Assembly (NCBI RefSeq): GCF_039522165.1
Contig: NZ_BAAADE010000001.1
Span: forward strand, 682,001-746,000
Direction: 5' to 3'
DNA length: 64,000 nucleotides
Origin: Paenochrobactrum glaciei
GTDB lineage: Bacteria; Pseudomonadota; Alphaproteobacteria; Rhizobiales; Rhizobiaceae
The notes under the pieces are model-generated. The model did not search any database and had not been told where the DNA came from. It saw only the letters and a program-made list of their open reading frames with translations. Of this stretch, positions 35,767-42,964 are shown one piece after another (the stretch's first letter is position 1; every line of letters begins with the position of its first letter). The translations under genes were made by a program, and so were the position numbers.

Positions 35767-36258
35767 ATGCAAAATACCATCAAGATCAGCCCGTTAACGG
35801 CCTCAGCCTTTGCGCCCTTCGGTGATATTCTTTGTAAAACCCAAGCCCCTTCCGCTTTTCATATCAATCAGGGCAATTGTCTGCGCCATCATGATTTGGC
35901 AAAGGTTGAAGCCACCGGCACCAATGCGCGGGTCATGATTAATATTTTCAGCGCCAAACCTTATGGTCTGCCCTTTCATCTCAATATGGTGGAGCGGCAT
36001 CCCTATGGCAGTCAGGCCTTTATGCCGCTGTCATCTGAGCCATTTCTGGTGATTGTGGCACATGATACCGGTGAAGATCCGGCCAAGCCACAGGCTTTCA
36101 TCACCCAAAGCGGCCAAGGCATCAATATTCACCGTAATGTCTGGCACGGGGTTCTGACCCCTTTAAACAAGCCATCTGACTTTCTGGTGATTGATCGTGG
36201 CGGCGATGAAAACAACTTGCAGGAATTCTTTTTTCCAAAGCCCTATCTGATTAAATGA
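35767..36258 (+). CDS. allA: Ureidoglycolate lyase
   Basis: A 163-aa cupin-like enzyme which cleaves ureidoglycolate to glyoxylate and urea, the last step here. Diagnostic parts are LTASAFAPFGDIL at the N-terminus, the NMVERHPYGSQAFMPLSSEP core and INIHRNVWHGVLTPL with the active-site residues. Start at the ATG at 35767, four bases after the allE stop; the frame extends upstream inside allE but lacks homology. It ends the operon before a strong terminator. Confidence 0.94.
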   Translation: MQNTIKISPLTASAFAPFGDILCKTQAPSAFHINQGNCLRHHDLAKVEATGTNARVMINIFSAKPYGLPFHLNMVERHPYGSQAFMPLSSEPFLVIVAHDTGEDPAKPQAFITQSGQGINIHRNVWHGVLTPLNKPSDFLVIDRGGDENNLQEFFFPKPYLIK

Positions 36259-36274
36259 ACCTGTCATAACCATT

Positions 36275-36313
36275 AAAAAAGCCCCGCCGATCTGCTGACC
36301 GGCGGGGCTTTTT
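36275..36313. terminator. Bidirectional terminator between allA and permease
   Basis: AAAAAAGCCCCGCCG pairs with CGGCGGGGCTTTTT, with A- and T-runs on both sides, between genes ending at 36258 (+) and 36334 (-). Confidence 0.92.
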
Positions 36314-36333
36314 AATGATGTTCTTAGCTGATC

Positions 36334-37626
36334 TTATTCAGCAAAGAAGGCATAACGGATAACGAACAATGCAGCGACAATCCATGTTGCAGGATGTACG
36401 TCACGCACTTTGCCGGTTGCAGTTTTCAGCACAACATAAGAAATGAAACCGAAAGCCAGACCGTTTGCAATGGAATATGTCAGCGGGATCGCCAGCACGG
36501 TCATTGCAGCAGAGCTTGCATTGGTGACATCATCCCACTCGATTTCTGCCATTTCACGCATCATCAAGCATGCAACATAAATCAATGCCGGTGCAGTTGC
36601 GACAGCAGGAACTGCGGAAGCAAGTGGTGAAATGAACAGGGCTGCGAGGAAAAGAACACCAACAACAGCAGCTGTCAGACCTGTACGGCCACCAGCCTGC
36701 ACACCAGCAGCGCTTTCAACATAAGCAGTTGTCGAGCTGGTACCGATCAGCGAGCCACCGATGATGGCGGTGCTGTCAGCGAACAAAGCTTTGCTCAAAC
36801 GGTTTGGCTTGCCTTCAGGCATCAGGCCAGCGCGCTTGGAAACACCGATCAGCGTGCCGGTTGCGTCAAAAACTTCAACCAGAACAAAGACGATGATCAC
36901 CTGAATGAAGCCAACATGCAGAACACCCATAATGTCGAGCTGCAAGAAGGTTGAGGTGATGCTAGGAGGCGCTGAGAAAATGCCGTTGAAAGAGCTTACG
37001 CCGAGGATCATCGACAAAATGGTGATCACCAGAATACCGATCAGGATCGAACCACGAACCTTCATGGCGTCCAGAGCGGCAATGATGAAGAAGCCGAGGA
37101 TTGCAAGCAAAGTACCGGTGTTTGTCAGATCGCCAAGGCCAACCAGTGTGGCTGGATTGTCAACAACGATACCTGCGCTTTTCAGGCCGACGAGACCGAG
37201 GAACAGACCGATACCGGCAGCAATCGCGCTGCGCAGGGACATCGGAATACCTTCAATCAACCAACGACGCACACCAGTGACAGTCAAAAGCAGGAAGATG
37301 ATACCTGAAATGAAAACTGCACCCAGTGCCTGCTGCCAGGAGAAGCCCATGGCACCGACAACGGTGAAAGCGAAGAACGCGTTGAGCCCCATACCAGGAG
37401 CCATACCGATCGGCCAGTTGGCGACCAGTGCCATCACGATCGAACCCAAAGCTGCTGCCAAACAGGTTGCAACAAAAATCGCGTTTTTGTCCATACCGGT
37501 TGACGACAGAATGTCCGGGTTAACGAACAGGATGTAAGACATTGTCAAGAACGTTGTAACACCGGCAATGACTTCCGTCCTTACCGTTGTGCCGTGTTCC
37601 TTAAGCTTAAAAAGCTTTTCCAGCAT
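36334..37626 (-). CDS. AzgA-type NCS2 purine permease
   Basis: A 430-aa inner-membrane protein with 12-14 hydrophobic segments, of the adenine/guanine/hypoxanthine permease branch (COG2252) of NCS2. The N-terminus LFKLKEHGTTVRTEVIAGVTTFLTMSYILFVNP is typical of AzgA/PbuG; GMAPGMGLNAFFAFTVV and VLVEVFDATGTLIGV and GTSSTTAYVESAAGVQAGGRTGL are transport motifs. It supplies guanine or hypoxanthine to the catabolic genes next door. The ATG at 37626 follows a good CAGGAGG site; the upstream in-frame codons to 37653 lack homology. Confidence 0.93.
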   Translation of the reverse strand: MLEKLFKLKEHGTTVRTEVIAGVTTFLTMSYILFVNPDILSSTGMDKNAIFVATCLAAALGSIVMALVANWPIGMAPGMGLNAFFAFTVVGAMGFSWQQALGAVFISGIIFLLLTVTGVRRWLIEGIPMSLRSAIAAGIGLFLGLVGLKSAGIVVDNPATLVGLGDLTNTGTLLAILGFFIIAALDAMKVRGSILIGILVITILSMILGVSSFNGIFSAPPSITSTFLQLDIMGVLHVGFIQVIIVFVLVEVFDATGTLIGVSKRAGLMPEGKPNRLSKALFADSTAIIGGSLIGTSSTTAYVESAAGVQAGGRTGLTAAVVGVLFLAALFISPLASAVPAVATAPALIYVACLMMREMAEIEWDDVTNASSAAMTVLAIPLTYSIANGLAFGFISYVVLKTATGKVRDVHPATWIVAALFVIRYAFFAE

Positions 37627-38277
37627 ATTTAGCCTCCTGGCATATTTGCCCAATACAGTGCTAGAATATCATGCGCCACTACAGGCGTTATTTCACATAT
37701 GACCTGTATTTTTTCGTCGCTCTACTGTCAGTTTATACCGAAGCAGTCAAAACTTCGTCTAAATACTACATCACCAGCATTATATTCATTGGAGCATTTG
37801 CTAAATTGCATCTGAGCCAAGTGAGCTGCCGGTTAAGCCGCAGACAATCGCCACTGAAAATACCGATCACCTTATTGCCTTGATTTTGCCATTATCAGAT
37901 AGGTGCGTCTACGTAAATCAGTCTGAATGCGCTTTTGCCTGAGCGCTAGCCCCTTATTCCACAACTATTATTGAAACTGTTTAAGTTTTAGCCCGATAAT
38001 GCAGCATTTTTTGCCTTAATTGCCGCATCCGGGCCTTTTAACCGGAATGAACGAGACTCACGCCGCTACCTTTGCTACACTCAGTGAATAATTCTTTCGC
38101 ATAGTAATTAGGCAGGCCGTTTGAGGTATTACTTATCCTGAAAATGGCTCTTTTCGCATCCACCCTGCTGGCCGCATACTCTCTTTGCCGTTGCAATATG
38201 CCGCCTTCACAAAACCATATGTGAAGACTATGCAACCAGCACCGTAACTCCAGATTAAAAGTGACCCTTTCCATAGC
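37627..38277. other. 651-bp gap between divergent permease and YcgN-family genes
   Basis: I see no gene that I can support. Short open frames occur on both strands but lack ribosome-binding sites and recognisable sequence. A short dyad (ACAGG/CCTGT) lies near the permease start around 37683-37709. The length is unusual for this dense region, so a small RNA or decayed gene could be hidden here. Confidence 0.4.
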
Positions 38278-38727
38278 ATGACCCAACAACCCTTCTGGCA
38301 GCGCAAAACCCTTGAAGAAATGAACCCGCGGGAATGGGAAAGCCTGTGTGATGGTTGCGGTCAGTGCTGCCTGCATAAATTGCGCGACTTCGACACCGAC
38401 GAAATTTATTTCACCACCGTTGCCTGCACCTTGCTCGACAACAATACCTGTCAGTGTTCGGATTATAAAAACCGCAAGAAAATCGTTCCGGATTGTATTT
38501 TTCTAACCCCCGAAATCGTCAATGAAGTGGATTGGCTGCCGCCGACTTGCGCCTATTTATTGGTTGCTCAGGGGCAGGATCTGCATTGGTGGCACCCGCT
38601 TGTGTCAGGCAGCTCCGAAACCGTGCATGAAGCCGGTATTTCCGTTAAAGGCAAAATCACTGCTTACGACCATGAAATGGAAGAAGACGAAGATTATATT
38701 CCGCATATGGTTGGTGTGTCCGGCTGA
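38278..38727 (+). CDS. YcgN/UPF0260 family cysteine-cluster protein
   Basis: A 149-aa soluble protein. The opening (PFWQRKTLEEMNPREWESLCDGCGQCCLHKL) has the CxxCxxCC cluster, with further cysteines in VACTLLDNNTCQCSDY, VPDCIFLTP and PPTCAY, defining the UPF0260/YcgN family of putative zinc- or iron-binding proteins. The function is unknown. It is convergent with the SIMPL-domain gene, with a terminator between them. The start at 38278 matches the family N-terminus. Confidence 0.9.
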   Translation: MTQQPFWQRKTLEEMNPREWESLCDGCGQCCLHKLRDFDTDEIYFTTVACTLLDNNTCQCSDYKNRKKIVPDCIFLTPEIVNEVDWLPPTCAYLLVAQGQDLHWWHPLVSGSSETVHEAGISVKGKITAYDHEMEEDEDYIPHMVGVSG

Positions 38728-38797
38728 AAGTCCCTTGAAAACAAAGTGACACTTCAGGCAACCGGCATCGCCATTTTGCTTTTATCAATTTTTGCAT

Positions 38798-38836
38798 AAA
38801 AAAGCCTGACTGGCGATAACCAGTCAGGCTTTCTTA
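38798..38836. terminator. Bidirectional terminator
   Basis: AAAAGCCTGACTGG pairs with CCAGTCAGGCTTT around CGATAA, between convergent genes ending at 38727 and 38856. Confidence 0.9.
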
Positions 38837-38855
38837 TTTGTTATTGCCTGAAAAC

Positions 38856-39626
38856 TTACTGCTTCAGCGCAAATGTAACTGTGACGGAAACATTATATGT
38901 GTTTTCACCGGCAGACATTGGCACGGAATCAGATGGTGCAGCAGCTTCGATCGCCAACATTTTACCGCGCATCATCGGAACCGGAGCCGGACGGCGCGAT
39001 GTTTCATTGATTTCCAACACATCCCCAAGGCCAACACCTGCAGCATCGGTCAAGGTTTTAGCCTTGGCAATCGCATCGGCAACAGCACGCTTGCGCGCTT
39101 CAGTAATTGTTGCTGACGGATTGTCATTAACAAAAGTCACGTCACCGCCCTGATTAACGCCCAGTGTCACCGATGTATCAAGAATATTGCCAAGCTTGGT
39201 CAGATCGCGCACGCGTACGCTCAAAGAATTGGACACCGAATAACCGGAGATCTTCGGCTGGGTCAGACCATTTTTGTCATCAGGATAGATATAGCGTGGC
39301 TGAATATTGAAGCCACCGGTTTGCAGGTCACGTGGTTCAACGCCTGCTTCTTTCATCGCCGACAGAACTTTGTCCATCGCTTCATTATTTTGGGTCAGCG
39401 CATCACGCGCTGTTTCTGCTTCACGCAGAACAGACAGATTAAGGAGAGCCATATCAGGCGCGACATTCATTTCGCCTTCGCCAGTGACGGTAATACGGGA
39501 AGTTCTTTTTTTCATTTGATTCTCTTGAGCAATTGCGGAAGCGGGAAAAACGCTGACGAGCGCAGTTGCCGCCACTGCTGTGAGTGACAATGAAGCTACT
39601 AAAAAAACTTTCGCACGTGTTGTCAT
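38856..39626 (-). CDS. SIMPL-domain (DUF541) exported protein
   Basis: A 256-aa protein with a clear signal peptide (residues 1 to about 33, ending ASAIAQE) and a SIMPL/DUF541 domain: RITVTGEGEMNVAPDMALLNL at the start, GYSVSNSLSVRVRDLTKLG and ARKRAVADAIAKAKTLTDAAGVGLG in the middle, VSVTVTFAL at the end. Members such as the Brucella BP26 antigen are abundant periplasmic or outer-membrane-associated proteins. The general fold is known, but the biochemical role is unclear; envelope or oxidative stress tolerance is suggested for some. Monocistronic. Confidence 0.9.
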   Translation of the reverse strand: MTTRAKVFLVASLSLTAVAATALVSVFPASAIAQENQMKKRTSRITVTGEGEMNVAPDMALLNLSVLREAETARDALTQNNEAMDKVLSAMKEAGVEPRDLQTGGFNIQPRYIYPDDKNGLTQPKISGYSVSNSLSVRVRDLTKLGNILDTSVTLGVNQGGDVTFVNDNPSATITEARKRAVADAIAKAKTLTDAAGVGLGDVLEINETSRRPAPVPMMRGKMLAIEAAAPSDSVPMSAGENTYNVSVTVTFALKQ

Positions 39627-39689
39627 AATGTCTCCTGTTGGAAAATTGGTCTCAATTTTCAGTTTTGCAATTGATTATGTGCGGATTAG

Positions 39690-39708
39690 GGCAATTGTAA
39701 CAATTGCC
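39690..39708. repeat. Perfect 19-bp dyad upstream of the SIMPL-domain gene
   Basis: GGCAATTG and CAATTGCC flank TAA. It lies 64-82 bp upstream of the SIMPL gene start and 45 bp before the tRNA gene, so it could be an operator for the former. No protein can be named. Confidence 0.4.
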
Positions 39709-39752
39709 AGCTTGTCTAACATATATTTTTCGTTTAGGTCAGTTGGTGCGTG

Positions 39753-39829
39753 GGGCCTGTAGCTCAATTGGTCAGAGCCGGCGGCTCATAACCGCTTGGT
39801 TGGGGGTTCGAGTCCCTCCGGGCCCACCA
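39753..39829 (+). tRNA. tRNA with anticodon CAT (probably Ile2, possibly elongator Met); attachment site of the integrative element
   Basis: A full cloverleaf with encoded CCA: acceptor GGGCCTG/CGGGCCC, D-stem GCTC/GAGC, anticodon loop CTCATAA with CAT at 39787-39789, and T-loop GTTCGAGTC. The acceptor and first D-arm bases (GGGCCTGTAGCTCA) resemble tRNA-Ile(GAT) of alphaproteobacteria, which suggests the lysidine-modified Ile2 species, but Met cannot be excluded by eye. Its last 15 bases plus the next base are repeated at 48979-48994, marking it as the integration site of the following element. The gene stays intact after insertion. Confidence 0.95.
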
Positions 39830-39830
39830 T
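39815..39830 (+). repeat. attL: direct repeat CCTCCGGGCCCACCAT
   Basis: The 3' end of the tRNA gene including CCA and the next base. An identical copy is at 48979-48994. The bases differ immediately outside on both sides. Confidence 0.9.
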
Positions 39831-39920
39831 ATTCATTTTTCTCCTATATTTATTAATGGGTTACTGGCATGTTTGGCTAACAACGGAAATGATTAGCCAA
39901 ATTCTGTTTTTTATTCGTTC

Positions 39921-40967
39921 TTATGCTGCACCGTGTGCTTTGGTTACAGCACTATGAGCAAGTCGTTTTTTATTGACGGCTACGCAATAAGTTTCGATCT
40001 CCTTTATATTTCTGTGACCTGTGATGGACATAATTTCCAATGCAGTACAACCTGACTCGGCAAGAGTGCGGCAAGCCGCTTTGCGAATACCGTGTGGTGA
40101 ACGGTGCGGAGGAAGCCCAGCCTCCCGTGCAGCTTCGATAATCCAGTTGGTAAAAGCCTTCTCGGAACGGGCTGCCCCATAAGCTGTAGTGATGAATGTT
40201 AAGTGCTTGCGCTCTGTACTATCAAGAATTTTGCGAAAACTCCCATGGATAGGGATATTCAGCTCCACCACGTCCCCACTCTTCTTTGTAGTGGCAACTA
40301 TATAATCCCCCTGAATGTGCTGCCATCCTAATTTCACAGCGTCAGAGCGTCGAAGGCCAGTATAGAGTAATATTTCAAAGGCAAGTCGCTGAGGCGTTCC
40401 TTCTTGCCAATGCCTACGAAATTTCTCGATATCCCCATCAGTCCAAGTAGGATATCCCTTCGCCTTATATTTGATATGCTCCGCATTCTGTACAGGGTTC
40501 TCGGTAACGTACCCCCACTTCACAGCAAGGGACATGAGCTTTAAAAGGCGTTTGCGAAGTTTGTTAGCTTGAGGCGGGAATTTTGAAGCTATTTCGCCAA
40601 GGATTGCGTCTACATGCTTCGGCTTGAGCGCAGCTACTGGCTTTGTACCATGTGCCTCACGGAACTTTTCAAGCTGGTTCCGGTAAGTCGATTGTGTGGA
40701 CTTTGCCAAGGTAGTGAAGGCCGACGATTTGTAGTATGCGGTAATTAGCGCATCGAAAGTACCTGCTACCGTTCTCGATGAGCCAACATCCACTACTGTC
40801 TTCGTACCACCCTCCATAGCCTTGTGATAAGCTATCCAAAATGCCTCAGAAAAAAGCGGCCCAGGCAACGGCACTTGCAACATTTTCGGCCTACGGAGGT
40901 ATATACGCCATGCACCAGTGCGATCTTGGTAGTGTCGAACATACTTCGGAAGCTTGTGCCTGATCAT
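39921..40967 (-). CDS. Tyrosine integrase of the element
   Basis: A 348-aa phage-type tyrosine recombinase. After an N-terminal arm-binding and SAM-like core-binding domain (TLAKSTQSTYRNQLEKFREA), the catalytic domain shows Arg I in LLYTGLRRSDAVKLGW, the HxxR box in HRSPHGIRKAACR, and GHRNIKEIETYC with the second His and the nucleophilic Tyr. All catalytic residues are present. It lies 91 bp from attL, so it is the enzyme expected to integrate and excise the element. Its ATG overlaps the stop of the upstream 87-aa gene (ATGA). Confidence 0.93.
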   Translation of the reverse strand: MIRHKLPKYVRHYQDRTGAWRIYLRRPKMLQVPLPGPLFSEAFWIAYHKAMEGGTKTVVDVGSSRTVAGTFDALITAYYKSSAFTTLAKSTQSTYRNQLEKFREAHGTKPVAALKPKHVDAILGEIASKFPPQANKLRKRLLKLMSLAVKWGYVTENPVQNAEHIKYKAKGYPTWTDGDIEKFRRHWQEGTPQRLAFEILLYTGLRRSDAVKLGWQHIQGDYIVATTKKSGDVVELNIPIHGSFRKILDSTERKHLTFITTAYGAARSEKAFTNWIIEAAREAGLPPHRSPHGIRKAACRTLAESGCTALEIMSITGHRNIKEIETYCVAVNKKRLAHSAVTKAHGAA

Positions 40968-41227
40968 TTCAAGACCACATCAAAAGGATTGATTATGCTA
41001 TCCTGAGCATTAGGGTCGCTTAATTTAATCGTAAAACCACCATCACCGTTCACTGAGAGTCCTGTAACCGTTTTGCCTAATTTCTCGGCCAACTTAACTA
41101 CGGCCTTCATTTTTGGGATAGTGGCTACAGGCTTCGCAGGTTTGTTGATTGTTTTCCAAGCTGGTTTTCCAGCTTTTTTAGCTGTTAATGGCGGAAGCTT
41201 GGAAAGAGTACCAGAACCGTGAAACAT
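40964..41227 (-). CDS. Small element protein coupled to the integrase
   Basis: An 87-aa basic protein with no recognised domain. The N-terminal half is Lys/Pro/Ala-rich (LPPLTAKKAGKPAWKTINKPA); the C-terminal half (KLGKTVTGLSVNGDGGFTIKL) looks folded. The ATG at 41227 is chosen because AGGAG lies eight bases upstream. Its stop overlaps the integrase start by ATGA, so it is translated with it and could be an excisionase-like or accessory factor, though there is no helix-turn-helix evidence. Function unknown. Confidence 0.7.
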   Translation of the reverse strand: MFHGSGTLSKLPPLTAKKAGKPAWKTINKPAKPVATIPKMKAVVKLAEKLGKTVTGLSVNGDGGFTIKLSDPNAQDSIINPFDVVLK

Positions 41228-41251
41228 TTGCCCACTCCTGCAAAACAATGA

Positions 41252-41584
41252 TTACTGGTTGAAGCTCTCATTATTCAACCGGATAGATTTTGCAGTGAGG
41301 CCAAGCTCCTTAACCTTGGCTTGGGCAGCAGCAAACGCCGCTTCGCGGTCATCTCCCTCATAAAAATCATCGCCATACTTCCCAACGCTGGCAGTGAAGA
41401 AAGTCCCGCTTGGTGATTGGCATTCATGAATGAAGATTTCTAAAGGTTCAATTCGACACGCTTGCTCAATCAGACCAATGATAAAATTATGAACACTGCG
41501 GTTTTGATCTTCGGCTTGATGCTTCAACCAAGCCTTATGTGCCAAATTAAGGCGGAGAGTGAATTGAGTATGTTCGTTTTGCAT
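41252..41584 (-). CDS. Arc/HicB-like ribbon-helix-helix protein
   Basis: A 110-aa protein whose N-terminal HTQFTLRLNLAHKAWLKHQ and RSVHNFIIGLIEQA fit a ribbon-helix-helix domain of the Arc/CopG/HicB type. The C-terminal 60 residues (GTFFTASVGKYGDDFYEGDD) form a separate, probably effector or oligomerisation part. Start at the ATG at 41584; the open frame upstream to 41644 lies within the operator-like repeats. It is divergent from a second RHH gene at 41699. It may repress the integrase operon downstream, or act as an antitoxin; no toxin-like partner follows directly. Confidence 0.72.
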   Translation of the reverse strand: MQNEHTQFTLRLNLAHKAWLKHQAEDQNRSVHNFIIGLIEQACRIEPLEIFIHECQSPSGTFFTASVGKYGDDFYEGDDREAAFAAAQAKVKELGLTAKSIRLNNESFNQ

Positions 41585-41614
41585 TATTATTTCCACAAAT
41601 GACACCGAAATCAA

Positions 41615-41647
41615 GACACTATCAATGTAGTGTACAGTTGACACTAT
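41615..41647. promoter_or_regulatory. Repeated operator between two divergent RHH genes
   Basis: GACACTAT occurs at 41615-41622 and 41640-41647, 25 bp apart, and TAGTGT at 41628-41633 is the inverted form, so that TAGTGT and ACACTA also make a dyad. Spaced short repeats like this are typical binding sites of ribbon-helix-helix repressors. Confidence 0.6.
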
Positions 41648-41698
41648 TGCAATGGTGGCATCATATAAAAATACGACTCATTATAACGGTGAATTTTT

Positions 41699-41989
41699 AT
41701 GGCTGTAGACGTGCGAATAACTTTACGATTACCGCTGGCTGTGCATACCGCTTTAAAAAAGGAAAGCGAGGAAACAAACACCTCACTCAATCAGCTGATC
41801 GTTGACTTATTAAATCAAGCCGCAGGCTCTCCATACCGAGGTGGGACAGAAGCTAGCGTTGCGGACAGAGTCGATCTACTGGAAAGTGAAGTGGAGGCAT
41901 TACGCGCCCAGCTTCGAGATAACATATCCAGATTAGATCAAACGATGACAGATTTTGAGAAAAGAATTCAATCATTAGAAGTTGCATAA
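41699..41989 (+). CDS. Ribbon-helix-helix DNA-binding protein with coiled-coil tail
   Basis: A 96-aa protein. Residues 1-45 (VDVRITLRLPLAVHTALKKE, TSLNQLIVDLLNQAAG) form an Arc-like ribbon-helix-helix; residues 57-96 (VDLLESEVEALRAQLRDN and onward) are a heptad-patterned coiled coil. GGTGA precedes the ATG. The stop codon comes one base before the most likely start of the Abi_C gene, so the two are one transcription unit. This arrangement resembles an antitoxin preceding a toxin; it may autoregulate through the repeats at 41615-41647. Confidence 0.78.
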   Translation: MAVDVRITLRLPLAVHTALKKESEETNTSLNQLIVDLLNQAAGSPYRGGTEASVADRVDLLESEVEALRAQLRDNISRLDQTMTDFEKRIQSLEVA

Positions 41990-41990
41990 G

Positions 41991-42887
41991 ATGGATGTTC
42001 AATTTTCACCAAATACAATTGAAGCATTAGTTCAAGTTATATCAGGAGGGATTGGAAACGCGTCAAATCAAATACCCATAGGGATTTATCGCTCTGGTCC
42101 CAAACTAGAAAGCTTCATGCGTGCATGCAATGTACCCATGAAAATAGGCTCTTTTTCAAGACTTCCCATCCTCGCTGCTGCAATTGAAAAAGCTAACGAA
42201 GACCAAAACCATAAAAGCCTTAAAGCTATTGCCGAATTAGCAGCAGACCCACGTGATTTTTTTGATAATCCTAGCAAGCACCAAGAGGTTTTAGACTATC
42301 TGAACGCTAGACTAGAATATGACGGCTACGTTCTGGAAAACCACAGCGGACGCATTCAGCTAAAATTAAAAAATAAAACTAGCAGTTCGGCAAATGCGCT
42401 AGCTGCAGCAATTGTAGTAATTGATTTTGATACCGTTAAAGCTGATTTGGATCGCGCTCTTATGAGTTTAGAAAGCGACCCCGAAGATGCTGTAACATCC
42501 GCATGTTCAATATTAGAAAGTGTCTGCAGGTCAATACTAACAGAATTGGAAATACCACTTCCTGCAAAAAAGGACATTTCCTCCCTTTACAAGGCGATAC
42601 GTGAGCCACTTGGCTTATCGCCCAAACATAAAAATAATATACGCGAAGAAATTGCTGATGACGTTCTGCAGATATTAGGCGGTATTTCGACCACCATTAG
42701 TGGCATAGGGGCACTTCGAACACATGCCGGTGACGCTCACGGACGTGAACGAGGAAGAGTCAAGTTGATTGATGCTAGAATTGCACGGCTGGCTGTTCAT
42801 GTAGCAAGTGCTGAAGCTTTGTTCTTAATCGAAACGTGGCAATTCAAATTTCCACGCAAAATACTACACCAGCACAGTCCGCGTTAG
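41991..42887 (+). CDS. Abi_C (HEPN-like) domain protein, putative abortive-infection effector
   Basis: A 298-aa protein. The C-terminal 140 residues match the abortive-infection C-terminal domain: SILESVCRSILTELEI, LSPKHKNNIREEI, and IGALRTHAGDAHGRERG. The latter gives an R-x6-H pair (Arg243, His250) like the HEPN ribonuclease motif. The N-terminal part (GIYRSGPKLESFMRACNVP) is a conserved companion segment of unknown fold. Such proteins occur in phage-defence islands and are thought to cleave RNA on infection; activity here is inferred. Start at 41991, or at 41982 with an 8-bp overlap. It is probably partnered by the RHH protein upstream. Confidence 0.8.
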   Translation: MDVQFSPNTIEALVQVISGGIGNASNQIPIGIYRSGPKLESFMRACNVPMKIGSFSRLPILAAAIEKANEDQNHKSLKAIAELAADPRDFFDNPSKHQEVLDYLNARLEYDGYVLENHSGRIQLKLKNKTSSSANALAAAIVVIDFDTVKADLDRALMSLESDPEDAVTSACSILESVCRSILTELEIPLPAKKDISSLYKAIREPLGLSPKHKNNIREEIADDVLQILGGISTTISGIGALRTHAGDAHGRERGRVKLIDARIARLAVHVASAEALFLIETWQFKFPRKILHQHSPR

Positions 42888-42964
42888 GTCGTGATAATAG
42901 TTAGTTATCCAAGTTGGAAGAGAAATAGTCAGCCTAACCTAGTTTATAAATATCCAAAAACAGC

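Noticed and set aside
37627..38277. Purine riboswitch upstream of the permease
   Set aside because: I could not find the conserved three-way junction sequences of purine or PreQ1 riboswitches; only a weak dyad is present.
38038..38376. 112-codon frame on the - strand in the 651-bp gap
   Set aside because: It overlaps the start of the YcgN-family gene by about 100 bp and has no ribosome-binding site or family features.
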